A stretch of 64,000 nt of DNA from Actinomadura rupiterrae (GTDB taxonomy: Bacteria > Actinomycetota > Actinomycetes > Streptosporangiales > Streptosporangiaceae): contig NZ_JAMZEA010000004.1 of NCBI RefSeq assembly GCF_024172125.1, forward strand, positions 434,001 to 498,000. Reading direction: 5' to 3'. Each line of letters starts with the position of its first letter. Position 1 is the first letter of the stretch. A program made the position numbers and the translations under genes. The notes under the pieces are model-generated. The model was not told where the DNA came from. It saw only the letters and a list, made by a program, of their open reading frames with translations, and made no database searches. Positions 9,501-17,959 of the stretch are shown here, in pieces.

Positions 9501-9964
9501 CCGGAACCGCCGTGCGGGACGCCGAGCGGGCCGGAACCCGAACCGAGCGGCCCGGACGCGGACGGGGACGCAGCGGCGGCGGCGCGCGGGCCGGAGGCGC
9601 TGTGCCCGGCGGCGGCCTGCTGCGCGGCGGCGGCCTGGTCGTCCAGACCGGGGACGGGCACGTCGGCGGCCTCGTCGCGCATGGCGCGGACGAGGTCGGG
9701 GTCAGGCGTGGTGGGGGGAGGCGGCAGCGGCGTGTCGTCGGACGCCTCGTCCGCGGCCGCGCCCTCCTCGCCCGGGACGCCCGGGATCGGGCCGGTCGAG
9801 GGCGCGGCGTCGGCCTCGTCCACGACCGCCGCGAACGCCTGCGTCACCGAGGGGTCGACGGGCTGCAGCTCGGGGTCGTCGGAGTCGTCCTTGAGGTCGG
9901 CGAACCACTCGTAGGTCGCCTCCTCGTGGGCCGCGCCGGACTTGTCGGGGCGCTGCTCGCTCAT
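6578..9964 (-). CDS. purL: Phosphoribosylformylglycinamidine synthase subunit PurL with long disordered N-terminal extension
   Basis: Large subunit of FGAM synthase (fourth step of purine synthesis): ATP-dependent conversion of FGAR to FGAM using ammonia from PurQ, with PurS. The core of about 750 residues starts near residue 378 ([17 protein letters not shown]) and has the family motifs [24 protein letters not shown] sequence, [16 protein letters not shown] and [12 protein letters not shown] 9964 overlaps the purQ stop as ATGA, so coupling supports this far-upstream start. That leaves about 375 extra residues: an acidic segment ([16 protein letters not shown]), then Gly/Pro/Ser/Gln-rich sequence with seven or so [14 protein letters not shown] decapeptides. 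Two-subunit-type PurL proteins normally lack this. Role of the extension is unknown; it looks disordered. Confidence 0.93.
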   Translation of the reverse strand: MSEQRPDKSGAAHEEATYEWFADLKDDSDDPELQPVDPSVTQAFAAVVDEADAAPSTGPIPGVPGEEGAAADEASDDTPLPPPPTTPDPDLVRAMRDEAADVPVPGLDDQAAAAQQAAAGHSASGPRAAAAASPSASGPLGSGSGPLGVPHGGSGSQAAPVPGASPVPGSDPQAVIFPDPQAAALFAASAANAGEGAPAAQPTFGSAFDSGPQALGQDLGSQAPLGSNPAPQPPVPHAESPLDGGFGSGPQPSYGSGPQVVAASNTGPQPAVGSNTGPQPAVGSNTGPQPAVGSNTGPQPAVNTGPQPTVGSSTGPQPAVGSNTGPQPAVSDDPNAAGQDATAALVAMSNAQQQPGQAGQPGQPGQRDSRPTPVPDQGTDTVEIAARTPDKPQPWAELGMAEDEYRRVRDILGRRPTSAELAIYSVMWSEHCSYKSSKVHLRQFGDKAPQTDALLVGMGENAGVVDVGQGWAVTFKVESHNHPSYVEPYQGAATGVGGIVRDIMSMGARPVAVMDALRFGPADAPDTHRVLPGVVAGIGGYGNSLGLPNIGGETVFDACYAANPLVNALCVGVMKHEDIKLATAPGPGNQVILFGAMTGPDGIGGASVLASANFDDASQAKRPSVQVGDPFMEKLLIECCLELFRADLVVGIQDLGAAGVSCATTELAAAGTGGMDVDLDAVPLRDQTLRPEEILMSESQERMMAVVEPAKVDDFLAICGKYEIPATVIGVVTDTGRLTMTWRGEKIVDIPPGTAADEGPVYERPIAPPADLAAIQSDTPGRLTRPSSGDEIRRTVLWLAGSPNLASKTWVTSQYDRYVLGNTVLAMPEDAGVVRIDDASGLGIALSLDGNGRYTRLDPYAGAQLALSEAYRNVAATGARPLAVTNCLNFGSPEDPGVMWQFAQAVTGLADACQYLGTPVTGGNVSFYNQTGDQAINPTPVIGVLGVHDDVRRRVNMAFVSEGATLALLGETREEFGGSEWAHVVYGHMGGLPPKVDLAAETALASVLVTAAREGLLSAAHDLSDGGLSQALVESCLRGGLGARITLHGDPFVQLFSESVARAVVAIRPGSESRVAALCEQYGVPVSQIGVAGGDSLTVTGGDQQEVFSISLAELREAHERTLPSYAS
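8980..9177 (-). repeat. Tandem 30-bp repeats encoding [10 protein letters not shown] decapeptides in purL
   Basis: About six or seven units of a 30-base repeat, each encoding variants of [10 protein letters not shown], occupy roughly residues 263-328 of the PurL extension. One unit is shortened ([10 protein letters not shown]). The copies differ at third positions, so the array is not brand new. Confidence 0.8.
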
Positions 9965-10641
9965 GCGTTGACCAGTCTCTTGACGATCGAGGTGAAGAAG
10001 CCGAGCCCGTCGGCGGACGGCCCGGTCAGGGACTCCACGGCGTGCTCGGGGTGCGGCATGAGGCCGACCACGTTCCCGGCCTCGTTGGTGATGCCCGCGA
10101 TGTCGTTCTGCGAGCCGTTCGGGTTCACGTCGAGGTAGCGCGCCACGATCCGGCCGGAGGTCTCCAGCTCGTCGATCGTGTCGGCGTCGGCGACGTACCG
10201 CCCGTCCGCGTTCTTGATCGGGATCACCAGCTCCTGCCCGGACCGGTACTCGCCCGTCCAGGCGGTGGAGGTGTTGTCCAGGCGGAGCCGCTGGTCGCGG
10301 CAGACGAAGTGCAGCCCGGCGTTGGGCAGCAGGGCGCCCGGCAGCAGGTGCGACTCGCACAGCACCTGGAAGCCGTTGCAGATTCCGAGCACGGGCAGGC
10401 CGTCCCTGGCGGCCGCGATCACCTCGGTCATGATCGGCGCGAACCGGGCGATGGCGCCCGCGCGCAGGTAGTCGCCGTAGGAGAAACCTCCGGGCAGCAC
10501 CACCGCGTCGACCCCCTGCAGGTCGTGCTCGGCGTGCCACAGCGAGACCGGTTCGGCCCCCGCGAGCCGTACGGCGCGTGCCGCGTCACGGTCGTCGAGA
10601 GAACCTGGGAAGGTGATGACCCCAACCCGGGCAGCGTCCAT
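9961..10641 (-). CDS. purQ: Phosphoribosylformylglycinamidine synthase subunit PurQ (glutaminase)
   Basis: 226-residue class I glutamine amidotransferase that supplies ammonia to PurL. Start [14 protein letters not shown] is typical of PurQ; the nucleophile is Cys88 in GICNGFQ, and the His/Glu partners are in GLMPHPEHA near the C-terminus. GGAGGA lies eight bases before ATG 10641. Its stop overlaps the purL start by four bases, so the two subunits are translationally coupled. purS, normally next door in actinomycetes, is 1.5 kb upstream beyond an unrelated ATPase gene. Confidence 0.97.
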   Translation of the reverse strand: MDAARVGVITFPGSLDDRDAARAVRLAGAEPVSLWHAEHDLQGVDAVVLPGGFSYGDYLRAGAIARFAPIMTEVIAAARDGLPVLGICNGFQVLCESHLLPGALLPNAGLHFVCRDQRLRLDNTSTAWTGEYRSGQELVIPIKNADGRYVADADTIDELETSGRIVARYLDVNPNGSQNDIAGITNEAGNVVGLMPHPEHAVESLTGPSADGLGFFTSIVKRLVNA

Positions 10642-11044
10642 CTCTTGTCATTCCTCCGAAATGAGGGCGGCCGGGACGGGCTGGTCCAGCCCTGAGCTGC
10701 AGCTCTGCGCCGCCGATCACTCCCGCGCGCGCGTCACAATCCCCCCGCGCGTGTCCCAATCTACCCGGCGTCACGCGTTGAGCCCTACCGGCGCCGCGCA
10801 TCCCCCCGCCCGACACTGCGCACAAGCCCCTACCCCTCACCCAGCGCGACCACCTACCCTCCGCCGCGTCCGCGCCCGGCCGCGCCCGGCCGCTGACCGG
10901 CACCGCGCCCCGCGCTGCTCGTGCCGTTGAGCGACGCCACGCCTTTGCGCTGAGACCGACGCCGCCGCGCGTCCGCGTCGGCGGGACGGGCGGGGGCTAG
11001 GGCCTGTTTCGAAGTGGCCTCGGCCACGCGCGCGAACGCGTGAC

Positions 11045-11088
11045 CAACCCGGGTGCCGCGACGCCGAAGGCGAGCGGCACCCGGGTTG
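11045..11088 (-). terminator. Terminator hairpin downstream of the RsbW-like gene
   Basis: CAACCCGGGTGCCGC and GCGGCACCCGGGTTG form a perfect 15-base stem with a 14-base loop, about 90 bases after the end of the reverse-strand ATPase gene. Confidence 0.7.
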
Positions 11089-11162
11089 ATCGCGAAGCGA
11101 TGCCGCGTTCGCCCCGGCACGGTCACGGAGCGAGCCGCTAGGCGAGCGCAGTGGGCCGTGAC
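11088..11162. repeat. Intergenic repeat, copy 2
   Basis: GATCGCGAAGCGATGC at 11088-11103 and GAGCCGCTAGGCGAGC at 11132-11147 repeat the blocks seen at 6494-6556. GTCACGG (11122-11128) and CCGTGAC (11156-11162) enclose the second block, so a hairpin forms here as in copy 1 although its stem sequence differs. Confidence 0.7.
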
Positions 11163-11176
11163 TGCGTAAACACCGC

Positions 11177-11671
11177 CTAGCCGGCGCTGCGGGCCAGGGG
11201 GTGTTCCAGGCGGCGGATCAGGGACTCGTCGCGCCAGGTCAGGCGCTTGTGCATCTGGACGACCGTCCCGCGGTCGGGGGCGGTCTCGATGGTGAGGTCG
11301 TCGAGGAGGGCGCGCATGATGCGCAGTCCGCGGCCGGACTCGCGCAAAGCGCCGGGGTCGAACGATCCCGACGCGTCGAGCGGGAGGCCGTCCCCTGACG
11401 GCTCGGGGGTGTGCCGGGGCCCGTGCCCGTGCCCCCAGTCGGTGACCTGCAGCAGGCAGACGCCGTCGTCGACGTGCCCGACGACCTCGTAGTCGCTGCA
11501 GTTGCGGGCGTGCTGGACGACGTTGGTGCAGGCCTCGGAGGTCGCGACGAGGATGTCGGAGACGCAGTCCTCGGCGACGCCGAGCCCGCGCAGCGCGTCC
11601 CCCACGACCCGTCTGACCACGGGGATGCTCAGGGCCTCTCGGGGCAAGGCGAGGGAGAACTTCATGTCCAC
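11177..11671 (-). CDS. RsbW/SpoIIAB-like ATP-binding protein (anti-sigma regulatory kinase family)
   Basis: 164 residues with a GHKL ATPase fold: N box SEACTNVVQHA, G1 region VTDWGHGHGPRH, and G2 region ESGRGLRIMRALLDDLTIE. Family members bind or phosphorylate anti-sigma antagonists and thereby control alternative sigma factors. No sigma or antagonist gene is adjacent; it sits between purQ and purS. ATG 11671 or ATG 11665 (MKFSLALPREALS) can serve as start. Two further proteins of this family are at 18997 and 50754. Confidence 0.9.
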   Translation of the reverse strand: MDMKFSLALPREALSIPVVRRVVGDALRGLGVAEDCVSDILVATSEACTNVVQHARNCSDYEVVGHVDDGVCLLQVTDWGHGHGPRHTPEPSGDGLPLDASGSFDPGALRESGRGLRIMRALLDDLTIETAPDRGTVVQMHKRLTWRDESLIRRLEHPLARSAG

Positions 11672-12113
11672 CGTGCACCTCGGTCCGTCCCCCGGGCCGC
11701 GTCACGCCGTGCGCGGACTCGGCCCGGAGCGCGCTCGCTGGCAACGTCTCAACTCATGTAAGGCTTCCCCGCCCCAAAGCGCCGTAATCGCCAGGGTGTC
11801 AGGTCTTTACGTGAACTGCGTGTGAGACGAAGAAAAAGTCTGATCGACTGACCGGGGGCGCGGGTTTTGTGGAACGCACCACATCCGCCGCCCGGACCCC
11901 GTCCACCGTGACCGAGCGCTCAAAAAACGCCCGGGACGGCCAGCAGAACGGAAGCCGGGCCCTGTTCGGACGAACGCGCGTTCCGCCGGGCCGTCCGCAC
12001 CGCTGATCCCGGGTCAGATGCCGCTGACAGATCAGGTCAAGCGGCGAGAACCAGGCCGCACCCCGCCGAACGCGTACCTTTCCACACAAGAAAGGCAACA
12101 TCCGGAGGACGCG
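11672..12113. other. Gene-free stretch upstream of the RsbW-like gene
   Basis: About 440 bases of mixed composition with A-rich patches (GAAGAAAAAGTCTGA near 11828, CTCAAAAAACGCCC near 11920). A promoter for the reverse-strand ATPase gene is expected here. The open frame at 11799-12101 on the reverse strand has no family likeness and poor codon pattern, so I do not call it. Confidence 0.5.
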
Positions 12114-12356
12114 TCAGAGCGCGTGGACCTCGAAGGTCTCGATGACCGGGTTCGCCAGCAGCGTCTCGGCGATCTTGCGGGCCCGCTCCAGCGCGGCCTC
12201 GTCGGCCGGACCGTCCAGTTCCAGCTCGAAACGCTTGCCCTGGCGGACGGCCGGCACGCCCTCGAAGCCCAGCTGCGGAAGCTTGCGGGCGATGGCCTGG
12301 CCCTGCGGGTCCAGGATTTCCGGCTTGAGCATGACGTCGACGACGACGCGAGCCAC
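12114..12356 (-). CDS. purS: Phosphoribosylformylglycinamidine synthase subunit PurS
   Basis: 80 residues, the normal size. VARVVVDVMLKPEILDPQG at the start and ANPVIETFEVHAL at the end are characteristic. PurS dimers bridge PurL and PurQ and help channel ammonia. GTG 12356 is preceded by GAGGGGG five to six bases upstream; an ATG five codons earlier (MRGAAVARV) is possible but less like the family. The gene diverges from the beta-helix membrane protein gene, and is separated from purQL by the ATPase gene. Confidence 0.95.
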   Translation of the reverse strand: MARVVVDVMLKPEILDPQGQAIARKLPQLGFEGVPAVRQGKRFELELDGPADEAALERARKIAETLLANPVIETFEVHAL

Positions 12357-12458
12357 GGCCGCCCCCCTCATTGATCTGCGCCTACCTACGAAAGTGAAGC
12401 GTACGGCACCATGGCAGGGCACATGCCGCAAGACCCGCCACCGTCCCCCGGAGCGCCC

Positions 12459-14072
12459 ATGGACTTCGATGAGCTTTCCGCCCCCGAGCGCAGGCTGTGG
12501 GAGGCCTTCCCGCGCGGCGAGGCCGTGGACCTGACCGGCGGCGATCCCACGGTCAGCGACCAGATCGCGCACTGGGGTCCGGACCGGACCGTCCGCGCGG
12601 AGGTCCTGGTGGCGCTGCTGCTCGGCGCGGTCGAGCAGTCGCCGGGGCAGGTGCCGGGCGTCCGGCTGACCGGCGCGCGGATCACCGGGTCGCTGAACCT
12701 CGGGCACGCGCAGGTCTCCGTCCCGCTCGCGCTGACCGGCTGCGTGTTCGACGAGGCGCCGCACCTGTACTGGGCGCAGATGAACAGCGTCCACCTGATG
12801 CGCTGCCGCCTGCCGGGCCTGGTCGCGTCCGGGACGCGGATCGACGGGCACCTGTGGCTGGAGGGCAGCCGCGTCCACGGCGGGCTGTGGCTGGACGGCG
12901 CGCACATCAGCGGCATCCTCAACATGTCCGGGGTGTACCTGACCAACCCGCAGGGCGACGCGCTGCTCGCCGACCGGATGCTCGTGGACGCGAACGTCTA
13001 CTGCGACCGCGGGTTCACCGCGCAGGGCGAGGTCCGCCTGCCGGGCGCCCGCGTCGGCGGCCAGCTGATCTTCCGCGAGGCCCGGCTGCACAACCCGGGC
13101 GGCGTCGCGCTCTACGCGTCCCGGCTGGACGTCGCGGCGAACGTGTTCTGCGACGGCGGCTTCCAGGCGCAGGGCGAGCTCCGCATGCGCGGCGCGCGCG
13201 TCGGCGGCTACCTGTCGTTCGTCGGCGCCGAGCTGTCCCACCCGTCCGGGACGGCCCTGAACGCCGACGACCTCGGCGTCGAGACCGACGTCTACTGCTC
13301 GGACGGCTTCTCCTCGGACGGCACGGTCTCGTTCGCGGGCGCCCGCATCACCGGCCAGCTGAGCCTGCGCGGCGCGCGCCTCGGCGTCGCCGAGGGGACG
13401 GCCCTCAACGTCCAGCGCCTCCAGGCCGAGGAGGTCCTGCTCCGCCCGACCGAGCCCATCCGCGGCGCCGTCGACCTCTCCTACGCCAAGATCAGCCTCT
13501 TCCGCGACGACCCGCGAACATGGCCCGAGCGCCTCCAGCTGGACGGCTTCCAGTACGACAACCTCGACCCCGCGCTGAACGCCCGCCAGCGCCTCGACTG
13601 GCTGCACCGCGACACCGACGGCTACGCCCCGCAGCCCTACGAGCGCCTCGCCACCGCCTACCGCTCCCTCGGCCTCGACGCCGACGGGCGCAACGTGCTG
13701 CTCGCCAAGTCCCGCGACCGCCGCGCGTCCCAGGGCCCGGCGCGCAAGGCAATCGGCTGGATGCAGGAGATCCTGGTCGGCTACGGCTACCTCCCGTTCC
13801 GCGCCGCGTCCTGGCTGATCGCCCTGATCGTCTTCGGCTCGGTCTACTTCCACTTCCGCACCCCGACGCGCCTCGACACCGGCCAGAACCCCCACTTCAA
13901 CTCGTTCTGGTACACGATCGACCTCATACTGCCGATCGGGAACATCGGCCTGACCGGCCAGTACGCCCCCAAGGGCATCGACCAGTGGATCGCCTACACG
14001 ATCTCCATGCTCGGCCTCGTCCTCGGCTTCACCGCCGCCGCCGGCATCACCCGCGCCCTCTCCCGCGAGTAA
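12459..14072 (+). CDS. Beta-helix (pentapeptide-like repeat) membrane protein with C-terminal channel-like segment, paralog 1
   Basis: 537 residues. An N-terminal cap (LSAPERRLWEAFPRGEAVDL, GPDRTVRAEVLVALLLG) leads into about 13 degenerate 20-residue turns such as VRLTGARITGSLNLGHA and ARITGQLSLRGARLG, which should build a right-handed beta helix. A helical linker (PYERLATAYRSLGLDADGRNVLLAKSRDRR) follows, then membrane segments near 449-465 and 510-533, with a re-entrant-looking stretch FWYTIDLILPIGNIGL between. Databases often label this family membrane-associated oxidoreductase, but I see no cofactor site. GGAG lies five bases before ATG 12459; earlier in-frame ATGs are at 12411 and 12423. 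The paralog at 34742 shares cap, linker and tail. Confidence 0.8.
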   Translation: MDFDELSAPERRLWEAFPRGEAVDLTGGDPTVSDQIAHWGPDRTVRAEVLVALLLGAVEQSPGQVPGVRLTGARITGSLNLGHAQVSVPLALTGCVFDEAPHLYWAQMNSVHLMRCRLPGLVASGTRIDGHLWLEGSRVHGGLWLDGAHISGILNMSGVYLTNPQGDALLADRMLVDANVYCDRGFTAQGEVRLPGARVGGQLIFREARLHNPGGVALYASRLDVAANVFCDGGFQAQGELRMRGARVGGYLSFVGAELSHPSGTALNADDLGVETDVYCSDGFSSDGTVSFAGARITGQLSLRGARLGVAEGTALNVQRLQAEEVLLRPTEPIRGAVDLSYAKISLFRDDPRTWPERLQLDGFQYDNLDPALNARQRLDWLHRDTDGYAPQPYERLATAYRSLGLDADGRNVLLAKSRDRRASQGPARKAIGWMQEILVGYGYLPFRAASWLIALIVFGSVYFHFRTPTRLDTGQNPHFNSFWYTIDLILPIGNIGLTGQYAPKGIDQWIAYTISMLGLVLGFTAAAGITRALSRE

Positions 14073-14183
14073 CGAAGGCGCATCACGCGTCGAAATCGTC
14101 CCGCTGTGCCTGACCGACGCCGTTGACGCACCTGACGCTCTGCGCTATCTGTGCCGTACGCGCGCAGAGAGGGACGGCACCGG

Positions 14184-16544
14184 ATGGTCGCGACCAAGAT
14201 CGACGTAGCCGCTGTGCAGTCCGAGTTACGCGCCGTGTCCGGGCTGATGGGCGCGGTCTGCCGGGCGCTGTCCCCCCAGGTCTGGCAAGGGGGCGGCGCC
14301 GCGGCCTTCACCACCGACCTCGCCGGACACCTCCGCTCCCTCGACCGGATGATGTCCCGCCTCCTGGACCAGGTCGCCGCGCACAACCAGATCCCCCTGG
14401 TGACCGCCCCGCCCCCGATGCCCCGAGTCGTCCCCGCATCCGGCTCCCCCGGCATGGCCTCGGCCTCCCCGACCGGCATGCAGCGCCTGGAAGCAGCCCT
14501 GAACCGCGCCGCCGACGGCCTCCCCGCCTGCGCCTCCCGCTTACGCCGCCTCTTCCTCACCTGCCCGGACGACCCGGACGTCGGCCAGTGCGCGCGCACC
14601 GCCGCGTGGTGCAAAACCGAAGCCGAACGCATGCGCACCCGCATCCACTACGCCCTGGCCGAGAACCGAGCGAACCCGGCCCTCCTCCTACAGGGCCCTT
14701 TGGTCCCCATCCCTGAACGCTTCGGCCCCCGCGAGATGGCCGACCTGGGCCGCATGCAGGCCCTCGCCTTCAGCGCCGCCCCGGGCACGTCCGGCCCGTC
14801 CCCCCTCCTGACCGACATCGCCCGCAGCCTCCGCGACCACGCCGACGACCCGGACTACCTGGCCGCCTTCTTCTCCCGCGTCCCGCCGGGCTCCATCGGC
14901 AAACTCCCCTACACCCTCTACAAACACCACGAGGGCACCCCGCTCACCGTCCAAGACAAAGCACTGATCAGCGACATGGGAACCGCCCTGGCCGCCCTCT
15001 CCCGCCGCCAGCGCCAACCGGTCGACAACGCCCTGGGCCCCATCGGCTCCGACATGCCCGGCCAGGGCCTCCTCGTCCGCCTCAGCGCCCCCAACGTCCG
15101 CTGGAGCTCATCCATCCTCCTGGATCTGGCCCGAGCCTCCCTCCGCTGGCGCCAGACCCACCCGTCCTACGAGATCCATCAGTCCAGCGGCGTGCTCTCC
15201 GGGGAGCCGCATAGCGAAGTGGTCAACCAGCCGGACCATCCGTGGTGGCAGGACTGGGGGCTGACGAATCTCGTGGGGCAGCCGCGCGCCAAGGCGTTGC
15301 GCGAGTACGACCCGGCGCTGAACGTGCTCGGACGCATCGCCGCCCAACACGACCTCGCCGCCGCGCGCGAACTTGCGGCGACCCGCCTGGAGAAGGCGTT
15401 CACCATCGCCGACGCCGACAAGGCCAGGCCGCTCACCTGGCTGACCCGCGCCATGGGCGGCACCTACATGGCGCTGCTCATCTCGCCGGACTGGCCAGAA
15501 GGCGGAACGACCGCCGGCTCGGTCATCCGTCTCGCCACGACACCCGAAAGAGGTCACGAAGGACAGGCCGCCCGCAATGCCGCCGATGCGATGAAGGCGG
15601 TCGCGTGGTGGAACCAGAGCGGGCGCGAGAAGCTGAGCGCGTATCTCAGGAGCGGCAATCCGCCCGACTGGTGGCCGTTCGGCGACATCCTGCCGGACCA
15701 GAGCAAAGCCCCGGGCTGGGTGCCGCACAGCAAGCATTACGCGGCCGAACTAGGTCCGGGTCTGCGTGCCGGACTGCTCGATATCGCCCGTATGCACCTA
15801 GCCACCCTGGCCGATGCGAACAAGACCTCGCGCGGAACCGATCTGCCCGACACCGATCCCGTCACGGGCCGCACCTACATCAACCTGTCCGGGGACACGA
15901 TCCAGGCCTTCCTCCGGACGCTCGCGGCCGATGACAAGACCTATGCCCAACTGGCTTTCGCGGCGCAGCAGTACCGCCAGCACCTCCTGGCCTGGGGGCT
16001 GCGCAACGGGGTGCTTGGCGACGCCGAGACGCGCTCCGGCTACCTCGAAGGCAACCTCATCAGTGGATACATCGCCGAGCGCACCAATAATGAAAAGCTG
16101 ACCCAGCAGCAATACCAGGACGCCGCGAAGCACCTGAGCATTCTTCGCGACGTCATCGTCGCCTACTTGGCCACCACCAAGTTCGACGAGATTCCAGGCG
16201 CCGTGGACGGGACCAACGCGCTCACGAACTTCGGCCTGACCCGGGTGGACGATGCCGACTTCGACAAACGAGTCGAAGCCATCAAGGCGAAGGTCTCCAC
16301 CTATTCAGACCAGCTCTACATCGACCTCGCACGCGCCTACTATCTCGCCCACGACAAGCACACGGGCAACGGCGAGATCGATGCTCTGCTTCGCCGGTCC
16401 TCCCTCGACGAGGCCTCTGCGTCGCGAGTGATCCGATGGGCGCTGAACCTGCGCCTCGGCCGCACGGGCGGGCAGTTCGTCACCGGCCGGGAACTCGTCG
16501 AGGCGATACAGAACCCCGCCGATCACAATGCTCCGCAAAACTAG
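14184..16544 (+). CDS. Large WXG100-like/DUF6571-type protein, probable type VII secretion substrate
   Basis: 786 residues from ATG 14184 (GTG 14151 is an earlier option). The first 90 residues look like a WXG100 helical hairpin (VQSELRAVSGLMGAVCRAL, PQVWQGGGAAAFTTDLAGHL), the export module of Esx-type secretion. The middle has the DUF6571-style pattern LLTDIARSLRDHADDPDYLAAFFSRVPPG. The rest, about 450 residues, is helical and rich in Ala, Asp and Lys (ADKARPLTWLTRAMGGTYMA, HLLAWGLRNGVLGDAETRSG). From about 15180 onward the codons become visibly less GC-biased than in the first kilobase, as if the C-terminal part had a different history. No toxin active site is recognised. A stop-tight downstream gene is absent; the lipoprotein converges at 16548. 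Confidence 0.75.
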   Translation: MVATKIDVAAVQSELRAVSGLMGAVCRALSPQVWQGGGAAAFTTDLAGHLRSLDRMMSRLLDQVAAHNQIPLVTAPPPMPRVVPASGSPGMASASPTGMQRLEAALNRAADGLPACASRLRRLFLTCPDDPDVGQCARTAAWCKTEAERMRTRIHYALAENRANPALLLQGPLVPIPERFGPREMADLGRMQALAFSAAPGTSGPSPLLTDIARSLRDHADDPDYLAAFFSRVPPGSIGKLPYTLYKHHEGTPLTVQDKALISDMGTALAALSRRQRQPVDNALGPIGSDMPGQGLLVRLSAPNVRWSSSILLDLARASLRWRQTHPSYEIHQSSGVLSGEPHSEVVNQPDHPWWQDWGLTNLVGQPRAKALREYDPALNVLGRIAAQHDLAAARELAATRLEKAFTIADADKARPLTWLTRAMGGTYMALLISPDWPEGGTTAGSVIRLATTPERGHEGQAARNAADAMKAVAWWNQSGREKLSAYLRSGNPPDWWPFGDILPDQSKAPGWVPHSKHYAAELGPGLRAGLLDIARMHLATLADANKTSRGTDLPDTDPVTGRTYINLSGDTIQAFLRTLAADDKTYAQLAFAAQQYRQHLLAWGLRNGVLGDAETRSGYLEGNLISGYIAERTNNEKLTQQQYQDAAKHLSILRDVIVAYLATTKFDEIPGAVDGTNALTNFGLTRVDDADFDKRVEAIKAKVSTYSDQLYIDLARAYYLAHDKHTGNGEIDALLRRSSLDEASASRVIRWALNLRLGRTGGQFVTGRELVEAIQNPADHNAPQN

Positions 16545-16547
16545 GCT

Positions 16548-17675
16548 TCACCTGAGCGGCGTCCCCGAAAGCCCCTCGGGCAGCCTGAAACGATAGATCC
16601 TTCGACAATCAATATCGGATGCAACGAACGTACCATCCGCAAGTCGAACAATCCCGCCCGGATTGCCGCCAGCGACGTAATTCATCGACCCGTCGAAGCG
16701 TCCACACGACGTGTAGCCGCCGAGCTTGAGGCTTTCCAATGCGCCATCAGGCCGAACCAGGACGGGCCGCGCCTGCATGAACTCGGGGGCCTTTATACCG
16801 CCGAGCAGCAGCAGCGTCCCGTCTCCGATGTCGGTCACCGCCGTCCAAGGAGGCAGACTCCAGACCGACTTCGGGAAAGCGACAGCCGAGGTCACGCCGT
16901 CGTCGCTGACCCGGATCAGCCCCCGCCGCCCGAGGACGACCAACCCATGCAAACCGTCGGCGGTCACGGCAGTCGGGCCGAAGTCGGCGCCGCCTGACGC
17001 CTTGGTCAAGGCGTCAGCGAACCCCTTGGGCGCCCAAGCCTGCAGCGTTCCCTCGGCCGGGACGAGGAACAGTTCACCGCGCCGGTTCGCCACCACAGCC
17101 CGGCCATCGTTGAGGACCGTGAAGACCGACCCCTGCCAGTAGCGCGCCAGCCGGTCCGCCTCGTCCGCGCTGGTCGTCCCGCCTGAGACATCACGAACGC
17201 GAATGCCGTCCCGGGCGCCGGCCTGCCATTTGAGGTAGGTGCGGGCCTGCCCCGTCTCGGTGTTCACTCGGTCCAGACGGAGTCCATCGTGCGACGACAT
17301 GGGCCACAGGTCGCCGCCATGGAAGGCGAGCTGATCCGCCTGAGCGGGGACGACCCGGGTGACGAGGCGCCCGTCAGGCCCGATGCCACCGACCAAGGCA
17401 TCGTCCGGGCGGCCACTGAGCAGGTTGAAGTAGACGATGTGCTTGGCCGCGTCGTAGGCGAGGCCGCCGTTCGACGGAAGTCGCACATCCACGGCGTAAG
17501 CACCGCTTCGGGCACCGGCCGCGTCCGGATCGCCACCGATGACGACGACCTGACCGGGACGCGTCGGCCGCGGAGTCGGCTCGTGTCCCAGCTCGGACTT
17601 CTTGTGCCCGCCACCGCACGCGGCGAGGAGAGATGCAGCGACGGTCGTGGCGGCGATGGACCGGAGGCACCTCAC
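16548..17675 (-). CDS. Secreted lipoprotein, probable beta-propeller
   Basis: 375 residues beginning VRCLRSIAATTVAASLLAAC, a clear lipoprotein signal with the lipobox LLAAC; the cysteine would be acylated and the protein anchored outside the membrane. The remainder contains six or so beta-strand repeats with ligand-free turns (GGLAYDAAKHIVYF, GTLLLLGGIKAPEFM, GGNPGGIVRLADGTFVASD) resembling NHL/SMP-30-type propellers. No enzyme motif is seen. GTG 17675 has AGGATGGG just upstream; the frame is open to 17741. It converges on the WXG-type gene with only three bases between stops, so the two may form convergent transcripts. Confidence 0.8.
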   Translation of the reverse strand: MRCLRSIAATTVAASLLAACGGGHKKSELGHEPTPRPTRPGQVVVIGGDPDAAGARSGAYAVDVRLPSNGGLAYDAAKHIVYFNLLSGRPDDALVGGIGPDGRLVTRVVPAQADQLAFHGGDLWPMSSHDGLRLDRVNTETGQARTYLKWQAGARDGIRVRDVSGGTTSADEADRLARYWQGSVFTVLNDGRAVVANRRGELFLVPAEGTLQAWAPKGFADALTKASGGADFGPTAVTADGLHGLVVLGRRGLIRVSDDGVTSAVAFPKSVWSLPPWTAVTDIGDGTLLLLGGIKAPEFMQARPVLVRPDGALESLKLGGYTSCGRFDGSMNYVAGGNPGGIVRLADGTFVASDIDCRRIYRFRLPEGLSGTPLR

Positions 17676-17745
17676 GCGCCCATCCTGGCACCGAACCCCG
17701 CCCCGCGCAGCCCCACCACGAGCCTGCGCGGGCCCGGCCAACAGG

Positions 17746-17943
17746 TCACCTCACCGATGCCTTCACCCCGGCCAGCAGCGCCGCCAAGCCGGACGCCTCC
17801 AACGGCAGGCGCGAGCCGTCCGGATCCTTCGAGTCACGCACCGCGAACCCATCCCCAGGTGGGAGCGCCGCGAGCTCGACACAGTTCATTCCTTCGCCGG
17901 ACCAGGAGCTGCGACGCCAGCAAATCTCCGCATTCAGGTACAT
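17746..17943 (-). CDS. DUF397 protein
   Basis: 65 residues: EICWRRSSWSGEGMNCVELA, then FAVRDSKDPDGSRLPLEASGLAALL, the two conserved halves of DUF397. These small proteins are encoded next to XRE-DUF5753 regulators throughout actinomycetes and are thought to modulate them. Here the XRE gene lies 16 bases upstream on the same strand, so both are probably one operon. Confidence 0.93.
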   Translation of the reverse strand: MYLNAEICWRRSSWSGEGMNCVELAALPPGDGFAVRDSKDPDGSRLPLEASGLAALLAGVKASVR

Positions 17944-17959
17944 GCACCCTGAATACCTC

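Larger units (their letters stand above)
10642..11176. other. Gene-free stretch between purQ and the RsbW-like gene
   Basis: About 530 bases. The part next to purQ (10642-10980) is C-rich with no convincing frame; it presumably carries the purQL promoter. The other part holds a hairpin and the second copy of the intergenic repeat described separately. No RNA gene was recognised. Confidence 0.6.

Noticed and set aside
11799..12101. 100-residue reverse-strand frame
   Set aside because: No domain, unusual composition (many Phe, Arg) and no ribosome site; more likely upstream regulatory DNA.
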